Origin: AC-49 sp963766605
GTDB taxonomy: Bacteria; Actinomycetota; Thermoleophilia; Solirubrobacterales; Solirubrobacteraceae
Direction: 5' to 3'
Assembly (NCBI GenBank): GCA_963766605.1
Contig: CAVYAT010000007.1
Coordinates: 930,001 to 994,000 of the forward strand
DNA length: 64,000 nucleotides
Shown: positions 17,194 through 26,641 of the stretch, piece after piece
How the letters are laid out: each line of letters starts with the position of its first letter
How positions within the stretch are numbered: the first letter of the stretch is position 1
Notes under the pieces: model-generated
The model's input: the letters and a program-made list of their open reading frames with translations, nothing else
The model's database searches: none
What the model was told of the DNA's origin: nothing
Program-made: the position numbers and the translations under genes

Positions 17194-17913
17194 GTGCTGG
17201 TTCGCGACGACGGCGATTCCTGGACCGCGGTCACGCAGCCCGCGCACGCGTTCCTGGCCGGGCAGGTCGCCGCGCACTGGGCGCCGCCGCTGGCGCCCGA
17301 CGTCGTTCTCGGCGTCGAGCAGCACGACGTGCCGTGGGTCGACCAGGACCGGGTTCCGTCGCTGCATGCGCCGGCCGGCCGCGCCGCGTCGTTCATCGAG
17401 CTGGCGATGGGGCGCCGGCTCGAGCTCTGGGGCGTCGTGACCGAGCGGCTCGTCGCCCAGAGCCCCTACGCCGCGCTGCTCGTCTCGCTGCATTCGACGA
17501 ACATCCACACCCGCTACCTGCCGCCCGAGGCGCGCCCCGACGAGCTGCTGGCCAGGGCGCGCGCCGACCAGGACGCGCTGCTCACCGTGCTCCCCGGCGT
17601 CACCCGCGAGCAGGCCGAGCGCGACGCCGACATCGTCTTCGCGCTCGACGCCCTGTCGCTGACGCTGTGCCACGGGTGGGATGCGCGCGACCTGCCGGAG
17701 ATCGACGGCATCGCGACCCATGTCGAGCCGGCCGGCGAGGGCGCGGCGACGCTTGACCCATGGCCGCTGGCCGTCGATGAGCTCGAGGTCACGGTCGGCG
17801 CACGCACCCTGACCGAGCGCTTCGACGACGAGGCGGCGATGCAGGCCGCGCTCGCCGCCGCGCCGATCACGCAACTGCGCTGGCGCCTCAGTCCGGCAGC
17901 AGCGGCGCGATAG
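17194..17913 (+). CDS. DUF3891 family protein
   Basis: The protein has 239 residues and starts at GTG five bases after the dehydrogenase stop. It resembles the DUF3891 family: a His-containing opening (TAVTQPAHAFLAGQVAAHW), VLGVEQHDVPWVDQD, SLHSTNIHTRY and ALDALSLTLCHGW. The repeated His/Asp residues in these blocks look like a metal site of an HD-like hydrolase, but the family's activity is not known to me. It is convergent with dinB; the two stops overlap by 26 nt. Co-expression with the upstream dehydrogenase is likely. Confidence 0.72.
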   Translation: MLVRDDGDSWTAVTQPAHAFLAGQVAAHWAPPLAPDVVLGVEQHDVPWVDQDRVPSLHAPAGRAASFIELAMGRRLELWGVVTERLVAQSPYAALLVSLHSTNIHTRYLPPEARPDELLARARADQDALLTVLPGVTREQAERDADIVFALDALSLTLCHGWDARDLPEIDGIATHVEPAGEGAATLDPWPLAVDELEVTVGARTLTERFDDEAAMQAALAAAPITQLRWRLSPAAAAR

Positions 17914-19087
17914 TACCCGGGTCGCGGTGCAGCAGCACCGCGCGGACGATCGCGCCGGATCCGTAGCGGTCGCGCACCATGTCAATCGCCGCGTCGAGCG
18001 CGCCGGTGCGCCGGACGTCGAGGTCGAGCGCAAGCTGGATCGACGAACCGTCGAGCAGGTTGGTGAGCGAGACGCCGATCAGCGTTATCCCGCGTGCATG
18101 GATGGCGGGCATCGAGGCGGCGAGCAGCTCGCGCGCCGTGACGAGCAGTGTCTGGGTGTGTGCGGTCGCCTCGGCCAGCGTCTGCGATCGCGTCGCGCGC
18201 GAGAAGTCGTCGAAGCGCAGGCGCAGCACGACGGTCCGGCAGACGCGGTCGGCCGCGCGCATCCGCCGTGCGAGGCGGTCGATGAGCGCGATCAGGAAGC
18301 TGTCGAGCTCGGCCGCGGTGCGCGGGCGGCGGCCGAGCGCGCGCTGCGCGCCCATCGAGCGCCGCCGGCGGCCGGTCTGCACCCGCCGCGGGTCGCGGTT
18401 GTGGGCCAGCGCGTGCAGATGGCGCCCGGCGGCGCGGCCGACGATCTCGACCAGCGTCGCCTCGGTCAGCGCCGCCAGCTGGCCGACCGTCGCGATGCCC
18501 CAGGCCTGCAGCTTGCGCGCCGTGACCTCGCCGACGCCCCACAGCCGCTGCACCGGCAGCGGGTGCAGGAAGTCGAGCTCGCCGCCGGGGGACACAACGA
18601 GCAGTCCGTCGGGCTTGGCGCTCGCGCTGGCGACCTTGGCCAGGAACTTCGTCCGCGCGACGCCGACCGAGATCGGCAGCCCCGCCTGCTCGCGCACGTC
18701 GCGGCGCAGCTTCGCCGCGATCTGCTCCGGTGTGCCGGCGATCCGCTCCATCCCGCGGACGTCGAGGAAGGCCTCGTCGATCGACAGTCCCTCGACCAGC
18801 GGGCAGGTGTCATTGAAGATCGCAAAGACGCGCTTGCTCGCCTCCGAATACGCGGCCATCCGCGGCGGCACGACGACCGCATGGGGGCACAGCTTGCGCG
18901 CGCGATGCCCACCCATCGCCGTGCGGACGCCACACGCGCGCGCCTCGTAGGAGGCCGCGAGCACGACCCCGCCGCCGACGATCACCGCCCGCCCGCGCAG
19001 CTTCGGATCGTCGCGCTGCTCGACCGACGCGAAGAACGCGTCGAGGTCGGCGTGGAGGATCGTGGCGGCGGCTGTTGACACGAACAC
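17888..19087 (-). CDS. dinB: DNA polymerase IV (Y family)
   Basis: The protein has 399 residues. Y-family signatures are clear: ILHADLDAFFASVEQRDDPKL (first catalytic Asp), VVLAASYEARACGVRTAMGG, GLSIDEAFLDVRG (second acidic pair), and the thumb helix-hairpin-helix LWGVGEVTARKLQAWGIATVGQLA. The C-terminal little-finger domain ends with IQLALDLDV, similar to a sliding-clamp-binding motif. It performs error-prone translesion synthesis. GTG 19087 is used; GTG 19081 is also possible. A LexA-type box (19081-19094) covers the start region, so SOS control is likely. Confidence 0.93.
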   Translation of the reverse strand: MFVSTAAATILHADLDAFFASVEQRDDPKLRGRAVIVGGGVVLAASYEARACGVRTAMGGHRARKLCPHAVVVPPRMAAYSEASKRVFAIFNDTCPLVEGLSIDEAFLDVRGMERIAGTPEQIAAKLRRDVREQAGLPISVGVARTKFLAKVASASAKPDGLLVVSPGGELDFLHPLPVQRLWGVGEVTARKLQAWGIATVGQLAALTEATLVEIVGRAAGRHLHALAHNRDPRRVQTGRRRRSMGAQRALGRRPRTAAELDSFLIALIDRLARRMRAADRVCRTVVLRLRFDDFSRATRSQTLAEATAHTQTLLVTARELLAASMPAIHARGITLIGVSLTNLLDGSSIQLALDLDVRRTGALDAAIDMVRDRYGSGAIVRAVLLHRDPGTIAPLLPD

Positions 19088-19094
19088 ATGTTCC
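19081..19094. promoter_or_regulatory. LexA (SOS) box at the dinB start
   Basis: CGAACACATGTTCC matches every position of the Gram-positive LexA/DinR consensus CGAACRNRYGTTYC. It covers the start region of dinB on the minus strand. A TTGACC hexamer lies at 19101-19106 (minus). Position and sequence support LexA repression of dinB. Confidence 0.7.
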
Positions 19095-19252
19095 CATCGC
19101 GGTCAACCTGTCGACCCGGGCCGAACCCGTTCGTCCAGCGGGCCCGGCGTGACCTACGTCACGCTCGCGGCGCATCACACCGCACCGACGCGGACGCCGT
19201 CCGGCGATGAGATGCCTTCGACGCATCCACCACGCCGCACAGGAGTCCCGCC

Positions 19253-21013
19253 ATGCCCAGCCGCCTCACCCGATACGCCGTCACACTCGCCACCCTGGCG
19301 AGCGCCGTCGCCGGCGCCTTCAACGCCCTGCCGGCGACGCCGGCGTCGGCCCAGCCGATGTCGACCAAGACGTTCTCGTACGCCGACATGCCCGACATCG
19401 ACCAGAAGCGCGCCAGCGGGGTCGACGGCCTCGGCGTGTCGCACGCCGGCCTGGGCAACGGCGGCAACATGTACTGCGGGCCGGCCGCGGCGATGAACGT
19501 GCTCGCGTTCCTCGCCGACCACGGCGCGACGGAGATGTCGCCCGGCTCGCACGATTGGACCGCGGCCGCCAACTACGAGACGATGACCGGCCGGCTCAGC
19601 GATCTCGGCGGCTACATGGGCACCGACCCGCAGAAGGGGACGAGCCTCGGCGGGCTCCAGAACGGGCTGCTGAGCTGGAGCGCCAGGAAGGCGTCGGCCA
19701 AGCACCAGTTCGGCCTCGTCTCCGAGTTCCCCGGCGACGACAACAGCTGGCAGGCGCCGAACCTCGGCATCGCCGCGTTCGCCGAGGCCGTCGGCAACCC
19801 CGTGATCGTCAGCATCGGCTACTACACGCCGGTCCTCGTCCAGGGGGCCGGGAACAGCGAGTTCATCGGCCTGCGCCGGACCGGCGGGCATTTCGTGACG
19901 ATGACCGGCTTCGACGAGAGCGGGTTCAACTTCATGGACCCCGCCGACGCCGCGCCGTCCTACGCGCAGTCGTCCTACCGCAACCTGGCGATGCCGGTCT
20001 CACCGGTCACCACGGTCTATGAGGACTCCAAGGGCAACCCCTACCGCTCCAACCTCCAGACCGAGACCTACCTGCACCTCCAGGGTTACGGCGCCGGCGA
20101 CGCGTACATCGAGGGCTACACGGTCGTGCAGCCGTCCTACACGCTGACCGCCAAGCGCAACTACCTCATCCTGCGCACCGCGGCCACCGTGCGGCGGATC
20201 AAGACCCCGTTCCCGGGCCTGGTCCGCGACGTGCAGCTGTCGCCGGCCGGTGATGCGGCGTACTTCGCGATGGCCAACAGCAAGACGGTCTACAAGCTCA
20301 ACCTGGCCACCGCGGTCTCCAAGCCGATCGCGACTACGAGTACCGCGGTGACGTCGCTGGCGGTCAGCACCAAGGGCGACACGATCTACGCGGCCGCCGG
20401 GCGCCAGCTCGCCGCCGTGTCGAACACCGGCACCAAGATCGCACAGACGACGCTGCCCGCGGCGGCGGCGGCGATCGCCTTCGACCCGGTCCGCGGCCAG
20501 ATTGATGCCGTCATGCCGCAGACCCGGCAGATCCAGGTGCTGGCGCCGTCGCTGGCGCCGGCCGGCACGGTGACGCTGCCCGCGTCGGCCGTCGCGAAGG
20601 CGACGTCGATCACCGCCACGGTCAACGCGACGGGCGCGCTGACGATCAAGGCGCCCGGCGTTGCGAGCACCGTCGTCTCTGCGCCGATCCCGGCCCCACA
20701 GGTCGTCAACCCCGTGCCGACCACGGTCAGCGCGCAGAGCCCGATCGCCGCGACGACCGCGCCGACGATCCCGGCGCCGACCGTCGCGACCTCGGCGCCG
20801 AGCTCGGTCGCGTCGCTGGCAACGGCGCCGGTCGTGAAGGTGACCCCGATCGCGACGCCGGTCAGCAAGGCGGGTCTGACCAGCATCGCCCTGCACGCCG
20901 CCGCGACGCGCCCGGGCGCGACGACGGTCGCGACGACGGCCCCGGGCACGATCGTCCGCACCCCACAGACCGTGCTGGCCACCGCAACGTGGGCGCAGCA
21001 GCTCAACGGCTGA
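19253..21013 (+). CDS. Secreted C39-like cysteine peptidase domain with propeller-like and Ala/Thr/Pro-rich tail
   Basis: The protein has 586 residues. A signal peptide (about 1-34, ending ASAQ) precedes a papain-like domain. NMYCGPAAAMNVLAFLADHG holds the nucleophile C75 in the CGPAA motif of C39-like peptidases. TGGHFVTMTGFDE holds H213 and NFMDPAD the third residue D229. From about 300 to 470 come propeller-type blades (RDVQLSPAGDAAYFAMANSKTVYKLNL, LAVSTKGDTIYAAAGR). The tail is Ala/Thr/Pro-rich and may span the wall. The catalytic residues look intact, so secreted protease or amidase activity is plausible. A strong terminator follows at 21051. Confidence 0.75.
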   Translation: MPSRLTRYAVTLATLASAVAGAFNALPATPASAQPMSTKTFSYADMPDIDQKRASGVDGLGVSHAGLGNGGNMYCGPAAAMNVLAFLADHGATEMSPGSHDWTAAANYETMTGRLSDLGGYMGTDPQKGTSLGGLQNGLLSWSARKASAKHQFGLVSEFPGDDNSWQAPNLGIAAFAEAVGNPVIVSIGYYTPVLVQGAGNSEFIGLRRTGGHFVTMTGFDESGFNFMDPADAAPSYAQSSYRNLAMPVSPVTTVYEDSKGNPYRSNLQTETYLHLQGYGAGDAYIEGYTVVQPSYTLTAKRNYLILRTAATVRRIKTPFPGLVRDVQLSPAGDAAYFAMANSKTVYKLNLATAVSKPIATTSTAVTSLAVSTKGDTIYAAAGRQLAAVSNTGTKIAQTTLPAAAAAIAFDPVRGQIDAVMPQTRQIQVLAPSLAPAGTVTLPASAVAKATSITATVNATGALTIKAPGVASTVVSAPIPAPQVVNPVPTTVSAQSPIAATTAPTIPAPTVATSAPSSVASLATAPVVKVTPIATPVSKAGLTSIALHAAATRPGATTVATTAPGTIVRTPQTVLATATWAQQLNG

Positions 21014-21050
21014 TCGCCACGACAACAGACGACAGGAAGGAGCTCATACG

Positions 21051-21087
21051 CGGCGCGCCCCATCACGGGGCGCGCCGTCGTTTGTTC
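21051..21087. terminator. Intrinsic terminator
   Basis: An 11-bp perfect GC stem, CGGCGCGCCCC (21051-21061) and GGGGCGCGCCG (21067-21077), closes a 5-nt loop. The T-rich tract TCGTTTGTTCT follows on the plus strand. It ends the C39-like gene and sits between convergent genes, where it may also act on the GST gene. Confidence 0.8.
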
Positions 21088-21683
21088 TACTCGACGGCCA
21101 GCAGCTCCTCGGCGCGCGCGTAGGCCGGCCGCGCCTTCATCGCCGACAGATAGGGACGCACAGGGCTCTCGACCTCGACGATCCCGATCCGCCGGGTGAT
21201 CCGCACGACCTCGCTGACGATCACATCGGCGACCGTGAAACGGTTCCCGACCAGGAACTCGCGGCCGTCGAGGGCTTCCACGACGGCATCGACGGCGGCC
21301 CCCGCACGAGCTCCCGCCGCCTCCGCGACCGCGGGCGCCTTCTCGCCCAGCTGCCACGCCTGGAGCGCCGGCGGCTCGATCTCGGTCATCGCGAACAGCG
21401 CCCACTGGGTGATCAGCGCCCGCTCGTGGCTGCCGGCCGGCGCGCTGAGACCCGCCTCGGGCGCGAGATCGGCAACGTGCAGGCACAGCGCGACGGACTC
21501 GAACAGCGGTCCCTCGTCATCCTCGAGCGCCGGCACCCGGCCGAGCGGGTGGCGCGCGAGGTGCTCGGGCGACCTGCCCTGCTCCGAGTTCATGATCGTC
21601 AGCTCGTAGGGGAGACCGAGCTCTTCGAGCGTCCAGATGAGCCGGATCGGCCGCCCGGCCCGTTCGCGGTGGTAGATGCGCAT
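21087..21683 (-). CDS. Glutathione S-transferase-like protein
   Basis: The protein has 198 residues, typical for a GST. The N-terminal thioredoxin-like domain opens MRIYHRERAGRPIRLIWTLEELGLPYEL. It contains the cis-Pro segment GRVPALEDDEGPLFESVALCLHVA, the glutathione-site 'VPALxD..ES' pattern. The all-helical C-terminal domain includes FLVGNRFTVADVIVSEVVR, matching the GST N-capping box region 'G..fT.ADi'. Actinobacteria generally lack glutathione, so the thiol substrate may be different. The gene diverges from the ABC1 kinase gene with about 40 bp between. Confidence 0.85.
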   Translation of the reverse strand: MRIYHRERAGRPIRLIWTLEELGLPYELTIMNSEQGRSPEHLARHPLGRVPALEDDEGPLFESVALCLHVADLAPEAGLSAPAGSHERALITQWALFAMTEIEPPALQAWQLGEKAPAVAEAAGARAGAAVDAVVEALDGREFLVGNRFTVADVIVSEVVRITRRIGIVEVESPVRPYLSAMKARPAYARAEELLAVE

Positions 21684-21726
21684 GCCTCGATCCTATGTTT
21701 CACACCGGGTCGCGTACCCTCGACGG

Positions 21727-23157
21727 GTGACCGCGGAGCCCGACGACGACGAGCCGCCGCAGGCCGGTCGGCTGCCGACCGGCCGGCTGGCGCGCACGGC
21801 GAGGGTCGGCGGGCTGGTCACCGGGCAGGGTCTGCGCTGGGCCGGGATGCGGACGGCGAACCGCGTTCGCTCGCCCGAGCGCGCCGCCGCGGCCGAGCGC
21901 GAGCGCACCGCGGCGCTCGTGGGCCAGCTGGTCGATCAGCTCGGGCGCATGCGCGGCGCGGCGATGAAGGTCGGCCAGATGATCTCGATGGTCGAGTTCG
22001 ACGGCCTGCCCGACGATCAGCAGGACGAGCTTCAGCGCAAGCTCGCCGCGCTGCGCGACGACGTGCCGCCGGTGCCGTTCGCCAAGCTCGAGAAGCTGCT
22101 GCGCGAGGACTTCGGCGGGCCGCTGTCGAGGGTCTTCTCCGACTTCGAGGAGCGCGCGTTCGCCGCCGCGTCAATCGGCCAGGTGCACCGCGCGACGACG
22201 CTCGCGGGCGACGACGTCGCCGTCAAGATCCAGTACCCCGGGGTCGCCGAGGCGGTCGACACCGACCTGCGCAACGCGATGCTGCTGCTGCCGCTGGTCA
22301 AACGCCTGGCGCCGGGGCTCGACGCGCGGGCACTCGCCGACGAGATGCGCGAGCGGATCGCCGGCGAGCTCGACTACGAGCTGGAGGCCGCCAACCACCG
22401 GCGCATCGCGCGGCTGATGCGCGGCCACCCGTTCATCCGCGTGCCGCGGGTCGACACCGAGCTGTGCACGCGGCGCGTGCTGGTGACCGAATACGTCGAG
22501 GGCGAGCGCTTCGAGACGGTGAGGCGCGAGAGCGAGGAGGTCCGCGACCGCTACGGGGAGATCGTCTTCCGGTTCTTCTTCGGGCTGCTCTACCGCCACC
22601 GGATCGCGCTCGGCGATCCGCACCCGGGCAACTACCTGCTGTGCAGCGACGGTCGTGTCTGCTTCCTGGACTTCGGTCTCCTGCGCGACACGCCGGCCGT
22701 GCGCGTCGACGCCGAGCGAGCGGTCGCCGCCGCGGTCGGCGCCGCCGACGCCGCCGCGCTGAAGGCGGCGCTGCGTGACGGTGGCTACCTGCCGGGCGAC
22801 CGCGCCGACGCCGTCGACGCGGACTGGGCGCTGTCGATGATGCGGATGGCGACCGGCTGGTACGCGGTGCCGAAGTGGCGACGCTTCGCCGGCGATGGGG
22901 GACGTGGCCGCCGCGACCGCGAGCCGCTCGACGACGAGCAGCGCGCGGCCATGCGCACGCAGGTCAACCAGTTCACGCTGCCGCCCGAGGCGATGCTGAT
23001 CCGGCGCATGCACGCGATCGTCGCGATCGTCCTCGGCCAGCTGCGGGCCGGGGCTGACTGGGGCGCGATCGCCGCCGAGTACCTGCAAGGCGCGCCGCCG
23101 GCGACGGCGCTCGGCGAGGCCGAGGCTGCGTGGCGGGCGCCCGGCGTCAGCGGTTGA
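21727..23157 (+). CDS. ABC1/AarF (UbiB) family protein kinase-like protein
   Basis: The protein has 476 residues. GTG 21727 is taken as start because the upstream in-frame ATG would overlap the divergent GST start. UbiB-family signatures are present: the KxGQ motif in GAAMKVGQMISM, the Ala-rich loop AAASIGQVHRA, the Lys in DVAVKIQYPGV, the catalytic region LGDPHPGNYLL and the metal motif FLDFGLLRD. The family is linked to isoprenoid lipid metabolism in membranes and binds ATP. No ubiquinone or menaquinone gene is next to it here. It is convergent with the PKD protein gene, overlapping by 11 nt. Confidence 0.9.
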   Translation: MTAEPDDDEPPQAGRLPTGRLARTARVGGLVTGQGLRWAGMRTANRVRSPERAAAAERERTAALVGQLVDQLGRMRGAAMKVGQMISMVEFDGLPDDQQDELQRKLAALRDDVPPVPFAKLEKLLREDFGGPLSRVFSDFEERAFAAASIGQVHRATTLAGDDVAVKIQYPGVAEAVDTDLRNAMLLLPLVKRLAPGLDARALADEMRERIAGELDYELEAANHRRIARLMRGHPFIRVPRVDTELCTRRVLVTEYVEGERFETVRRESEEVRDRYGEIVFRFFFGLLYRHRIALGDPHPGNYLLCSDGRVCFLDFGLLRDTPAVRVDAERAVAAAVGAADAAALKAALRDGGYLPGDRADAVDADWALSMMRMATGWYAVPKWRRFAGDGGRGRRDREPLDDEQRAAMRTQVNQFTLPPEAMLIRRMHAIVAIVLGQLRAGADWGAIAAEYLQGAPPATALGEAEAAWRAPGVSG

Positions 23158-24661
23158 CGGCGAACGTCACGTCGCGGCTGACGATCGTGTTGCTCGTCCC
23201 GTCGGCGATCGCGACGCGCATCACCACCGTCACGCGCCGCTTGCCGCGCAGCGCCCGCAGGCCGCGCGCCGTCAGCCGGATCTGGAGCCGCTGAACGCCG
23301 CCGGACCGCAGCGCCAGCCTCGCGTGACCCAGCGCCACCGGCCCGGCGCCCGCGCGCCGCAGCGAGAACGTCGCGTCGAGCCGGCCGGCTGTGGTCGAGA
23401 AGATCCGCCCGGCCAGCAGCGTGTGCGTGTGCAGCGTGATCTGCGACATCGTCTTGTCGACCGGCGCGAACAGCGTCGCCTTGCCGAACGTCGTGACCTT
23501 GGTCGCGTCGGGCGTCACGAGCAGGGTGCGGGTCACCGTCGCGCTGGCGTTGCCCGAGTCGTCGACGACGGCCAGCGACAGCTGGTAGGTCCCGGCGCCG
23601 AGCGACGGCATGTCGAACGTCGGCGCCGTGGTCGTTGTCGTCGTCCGTCCCCAGACGCCCCAGCGGTACTGGACGATCGAGCCGCCCACGTCGAACGACT
23701 TCAGCGCGCTCAGGTGGATGTTCGTCCCGCTCACGATTGTCGTCGGGGCGTCGAGCGACGCCGTCGGTGCGGTCGTGTCCCGGACGACGAGCTGGTGGCT
23801 GTCGGGGGCGCTGTCGTTGCCGGAGTCGTCGGTGACGACGAGCGAGACCGGGTATGCGCCGGTCGGCAGGCTCGGCGCGTCGAAGGTCGGCGTGTCGGTC
23901 ACGACCGTGGCGCGCCCGGCGATGGTCCACCGGTACTGGACGACCGTCCCGCCGACGTCGAACGACTTCGCCCCGACGAGATGGATCGGCTGACCGGCCG
24001 ACGCCGACGTGGGCAGCTCGAGCACCGCGGTCGGGGCCGCCACGTCTCGGATGACGGCGACCTGTTTGGTGTCGGCGGCGCTGTCGTTGCCCCCGTCGTC
24101 GGTGACGACGAGCGACACCGGGTAGGTGCCCGCGACGGCGAGGCCGGGAGCGTCGAACGACGGCGTGTCGGTCACGACCGGCGGCCGTCCGGCGACGGTC
24201 CAGCGGTACTGCACGATCGTGCCGCCGACGTCGAATGACTTGGACGCCGCCAGGTGAATCGCGGTGCCCGCCACGACCGGCGTGGTCGGTACGGCGAGCA
24301 CCGCGGTCGGCGCGATCGTGTCGCGGACCAGGAGCTGCTTGGTGTCCGCCGAGCTCTGGTTGCCCGAGTCGTCGACGACGACCAGCGACACCGGGTAGAC
24401 GCCGGCGGTCAGCGCCGGCGCGTCGAACGTCGAGCTGCTGGTGACGACGACCGGCCGCCCGGCCACCGTCCAGCGGTAGGAGACGACGGTGCCGCCGATG
24501 TCGAACGACTTGCCGGCGTCGAGATGGATCGGCGAGCCCGGCTGGACCGACGACGGCAGCGAGAGCACCGCAGTCGGCTTCGTCGTGTCGGCGCCGAGCG
24601 CCGGCGTGGCGGCAGCCAGCAGCGCCAGCACGGCGACCATCGCGAGGGTCAACGGGCGCAT
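23147..24661 (-). CDS. Secreted protein with four PKD-like repeats
   Basis: The protein has 504 residues. ATG 24661 gives a clear signal peptide (MRPLTLAMVAVLALLAAATPALG). Four repeats of about 95 residues follow. Each opens 'D..APTAVL.LP......G..IHL.A.KSFDVGGT.V.YRW' and closes 'TFDAPSL..G.YPVSLVV.DDSGN.S', the PKD fold pattern. The last 130 residues form a different beta-rich domain. Such proteins sit on or outside the cell surface and often bind partners or sugars. It diverges from the RTX-like gene across a 116-bp promoter region, so the two surface proteins may be co-regulated. Confidence 0.78.
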   Translation of the reverse strand: MRPLTLAMVAVLALLAAATPALGADTTKPTAVLSLPSSVQPGSPIHLDAGKSFDIGGTVVSYRWTVAGRPVVVTSSSTFDAPALTAGVYPVSLVVVDDSGNQSSADTKQLLVRDTIAPTAVLAVPTTPVVAGTAIHLAASKSFDVGGTIVQYRWTVAGRPPVVTDTPSFDAPGLAVAGTYPVSLVVTDDGGNDSAADTKQVAVIRDVAAPTAVLELPTSASAGQPIHLVGAKSFDVGGTVVQYRWTIAGRATVVTDTPTFDAPSLPTGAYPVSLVVTDDSGNDSAPDSHQLVVRDTTAPTASLDAPTTIVSGTNIHLSALKSFDVGGSIVQYRWGVWGRTTTTTTAPTFDMPSLGAGTYQLSLAVVDDSGNASATVTRTLLVTPDATKVTTFGKATLFAPVDKTMSQITLHTHTLLAGRIFSTTAGRLDATFSLRRAGAGPVALGHARLALRSGGVQRLQIRLTARGLRALRGKRRVTVVMRVAIADGTSNTIVSRDVTFAVNR

Positions 24662-24777
24662 GGGACCAGTAACGCACCGCGCTCCGGTGCGATTCCCAAA
24701 GTTCAGGGGCGGCGACCGATTGTCGGCCCTGTGGAGCGGTCCTACGGTGATCGTCACTCCCAACGAACAGGAATCAG

Positions 24778-26631
24778 ATGCCCCTCCACGCTCCGCGACG
24801 CGGACGGAAAGTGCTTGTCCTGGCAGCGCTCACCTCCGCATCGCTGCTGGCCGTCTCGACCGGCTCGGCGCTCGCGTCCTACACGGCCAAGGTCCAGAAC
24901 GGGACGCTGCAGCTCACCGGCAACGGTGCCGCCGACACGCTTGTCCTCCAGCTCGACCCCGCCAACCCGAGCCGCCTGGTCGTCGACGTCGGCGGCGACG
25001 GAACAACCGACTTCAGCTTCGACCGCACCACCTTCACCGCGATCAACGTCGCGGCCGGCGGCGGCGACGACCTCGTGCAGGTCTCAAACAGCGGCGGCAC
25101 GTTCACCGACGAGACGATCACGGTCGACGGCGGCGCCGGCGACGACACGCTCATCGGCGGTGACGGCAACGACCTCCTCAGCGGCGGCGCCGGCGACGAC
25201 ACGATCGACGGCAACCGCGGCGCCGACACCGAGTTCGGCGGCGCCGGTGCCGACACGTTCGTCTGGGACCCGGGCGACGGCAGCGACGTGCTCGAGGGCC
25301 AGGCCGGCAAGGACATCCTCGCGTTCAACGGCTCCAACGCCGGCGAGCACACGAGCCTGACCGCGAACGGCTCGCGCGTGCTGCTGTCGCGCGATGTCGC
25401 GGCGATCACGCAGGACATGAACGGCATCGAGGACGTCGAGCTGAACATGCTCGGCGGCGCCGACACGGTGACCGTCGGCGACCTGGCCGGCACCGATCTG
25501 GCGGCGGCCGACGTGAATCTCGCGGCCACCGGCGGCACTGGTGACGGCGCGGCCGACACTGTCGTGGTCAACGGCACCTCGGGTGACGACACGGTCACGC
25601 CGACGGCCCAGGGCGGCAACGTGACCGTCTCGGGCCTCGCGGCGAAGGTCAACGTGACCGGCGGTGAGCCGGCCAACGATCATGTCCACGTCGACACGCT
25701 CGGCGGCAACGACAGCGTCGCCGCCGGCCCCGGCGATCCGGGCCCGTCGATCGACGTCGACGGTGGCGCCGACAGCGACACCGTCACGTTCAACGGCACG
25801 ACCGGCGACGACACGATCGGTGTCGCCAACAACGGCACCGCGGTCGCGACGTTCACCCCCAACGGTGAGCTCGTCGACAGCGCGAACGTCGAGAACCTCG
25901 TCGTCCGCGGCCGCCAGGGCAACGACACGATCGTGGGCCAGAACGGCATCGCCGCCCTGACCCACCTGACGATCCGCGGCGGCGCCGGCGAGGACACCCT
26001 CGACGGCGGTGACGGCGACGACACGATCCTCGGTGGCTCCGGCGACGACACGATCGACGGCAACCGTGGCGCCGACACCGAGTTCGGCGGCGGCGGCGAC
26101 GACACGTTCGTCTGGGACCCGGGCGACGGCAGCGACGTGCTCGAGGGCCAGGGCGGCAACGACACGCTGGTGTTCAACGGCTCCAACGCGGGCGAGAACA
26201 TCGACCTGTCGGCCAACGGCTCGCGGGTACGGCTGTTCCGCAACGTCGCGGCGATCACGCAGGACTTCGACGGCATCGAGACCGCCGACGTCAACACGCT
26301 CGGGTCCGCAGACAACCTGACGGTCAACGACCTGGCCGGGACGAACCTCAAGAGCGTCGTCGCGAACCTGGCGGCGAGCGGCGGCGGCGGCGACGGCGCG
26401 GCCGACTCGGTGATCGTCAACGGCACGAACGAGCGCGACCGCGTCAACGTGACCCGCGATGGCGACACCGTCGTGACCTCGGGCCTGGCGGCGACGACCA
26501 CGATCGCCGGCAGCGAGCCCGCCAACGACACGCTGAACGTCAACACCATCGGCGGCGACGACACGGTCACCGTCGCCCCGGACGTCAGCGCCCTGATCAC
26601 GCCGGTCGTGGACCTCGGCGCCGATCAGTGA
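24778..26631 (+). CDS. Secreted RTX-like calcium-binding repeat protein
   Basis: The protein has 617 residues. A signal peptide (about 1-34, ending SALAS) is followed by a beta-rich lead domain. Two blocks of RTX nonapeptides (GGxGxDxLx) follow at about 118-165 (GGAGDDTLIGGDGNDLLSGG) and about 400-447 (GGAGEDTLDGGDGDDTILGG). The region around each block is duplicated: residues near 140-310 match those near 423-590, an offset of 283 codons, with long stretches almost identical at DNA level. RTX repeats fold on binding calcium outside the cell. There is no obvious catalytic domain and no nearby type I secretion system; the signal peptide implies Sec export. Confidence 0.82.
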   Translation: MPLHAPRRGRKVLVLAALTSASLLAVSTGSALASYTAKVQNGTLQLTGNGAADTLVLQLDPANPSRLVVDVGGDGTTDFSFDRTTFTAINVAAGGGDDLVQVSNSGGTFTDETITVDGGAGDDTLIGGDGNDLLSGGAGDDTIDGNRGADTEFGGAGADTFVWDPGDGSDVLEGQAGKDILAFNGSNAGEHTSLTANGSRVLLSRDVAAITQDMNGIEDVELNMLGGADTVTVGDLAGTDLAAADVNLAATGGTGDGAADTVVVNGTSGDDTVTPTAQGGNVTVSGLAAKVNVTGGEPANDHVHVDTLGGNDSVAAGPGDPGPSIDVDGGADSDTVTFNGTTGDDTIGVANNGTAVATFTPNGELVDSANVENLVVRGRQGNDTIVGQNGIAALTHLTIRGGAGEDTLDGGDGDDTILGGSGDDTIDGNRGADTEFGGGGDDTFVWDPGDGSDVLEGQGGNDTLVFNGSNAGENIDLSANGSRVRLFRNVAAITQDFDGIETADVNTLGSADNLTVNDLAGTNLKSVVANLAASGGGGDGAADSVIVNGTNERDRVNVTRDGDTVVTSGLAATTTIAGSEPANDTLNVNTIGGDDTVTVAPDVSALITPVVDLGADQ

Positions 26632-26641
26632 TCAAACGGTG

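Noticed and set aside
24778..26631. CRISPR-like repetition
   Set aside because: The repeats are coding RTX nonapeptides with codon periodicity; there are no spacers and no cas genes.
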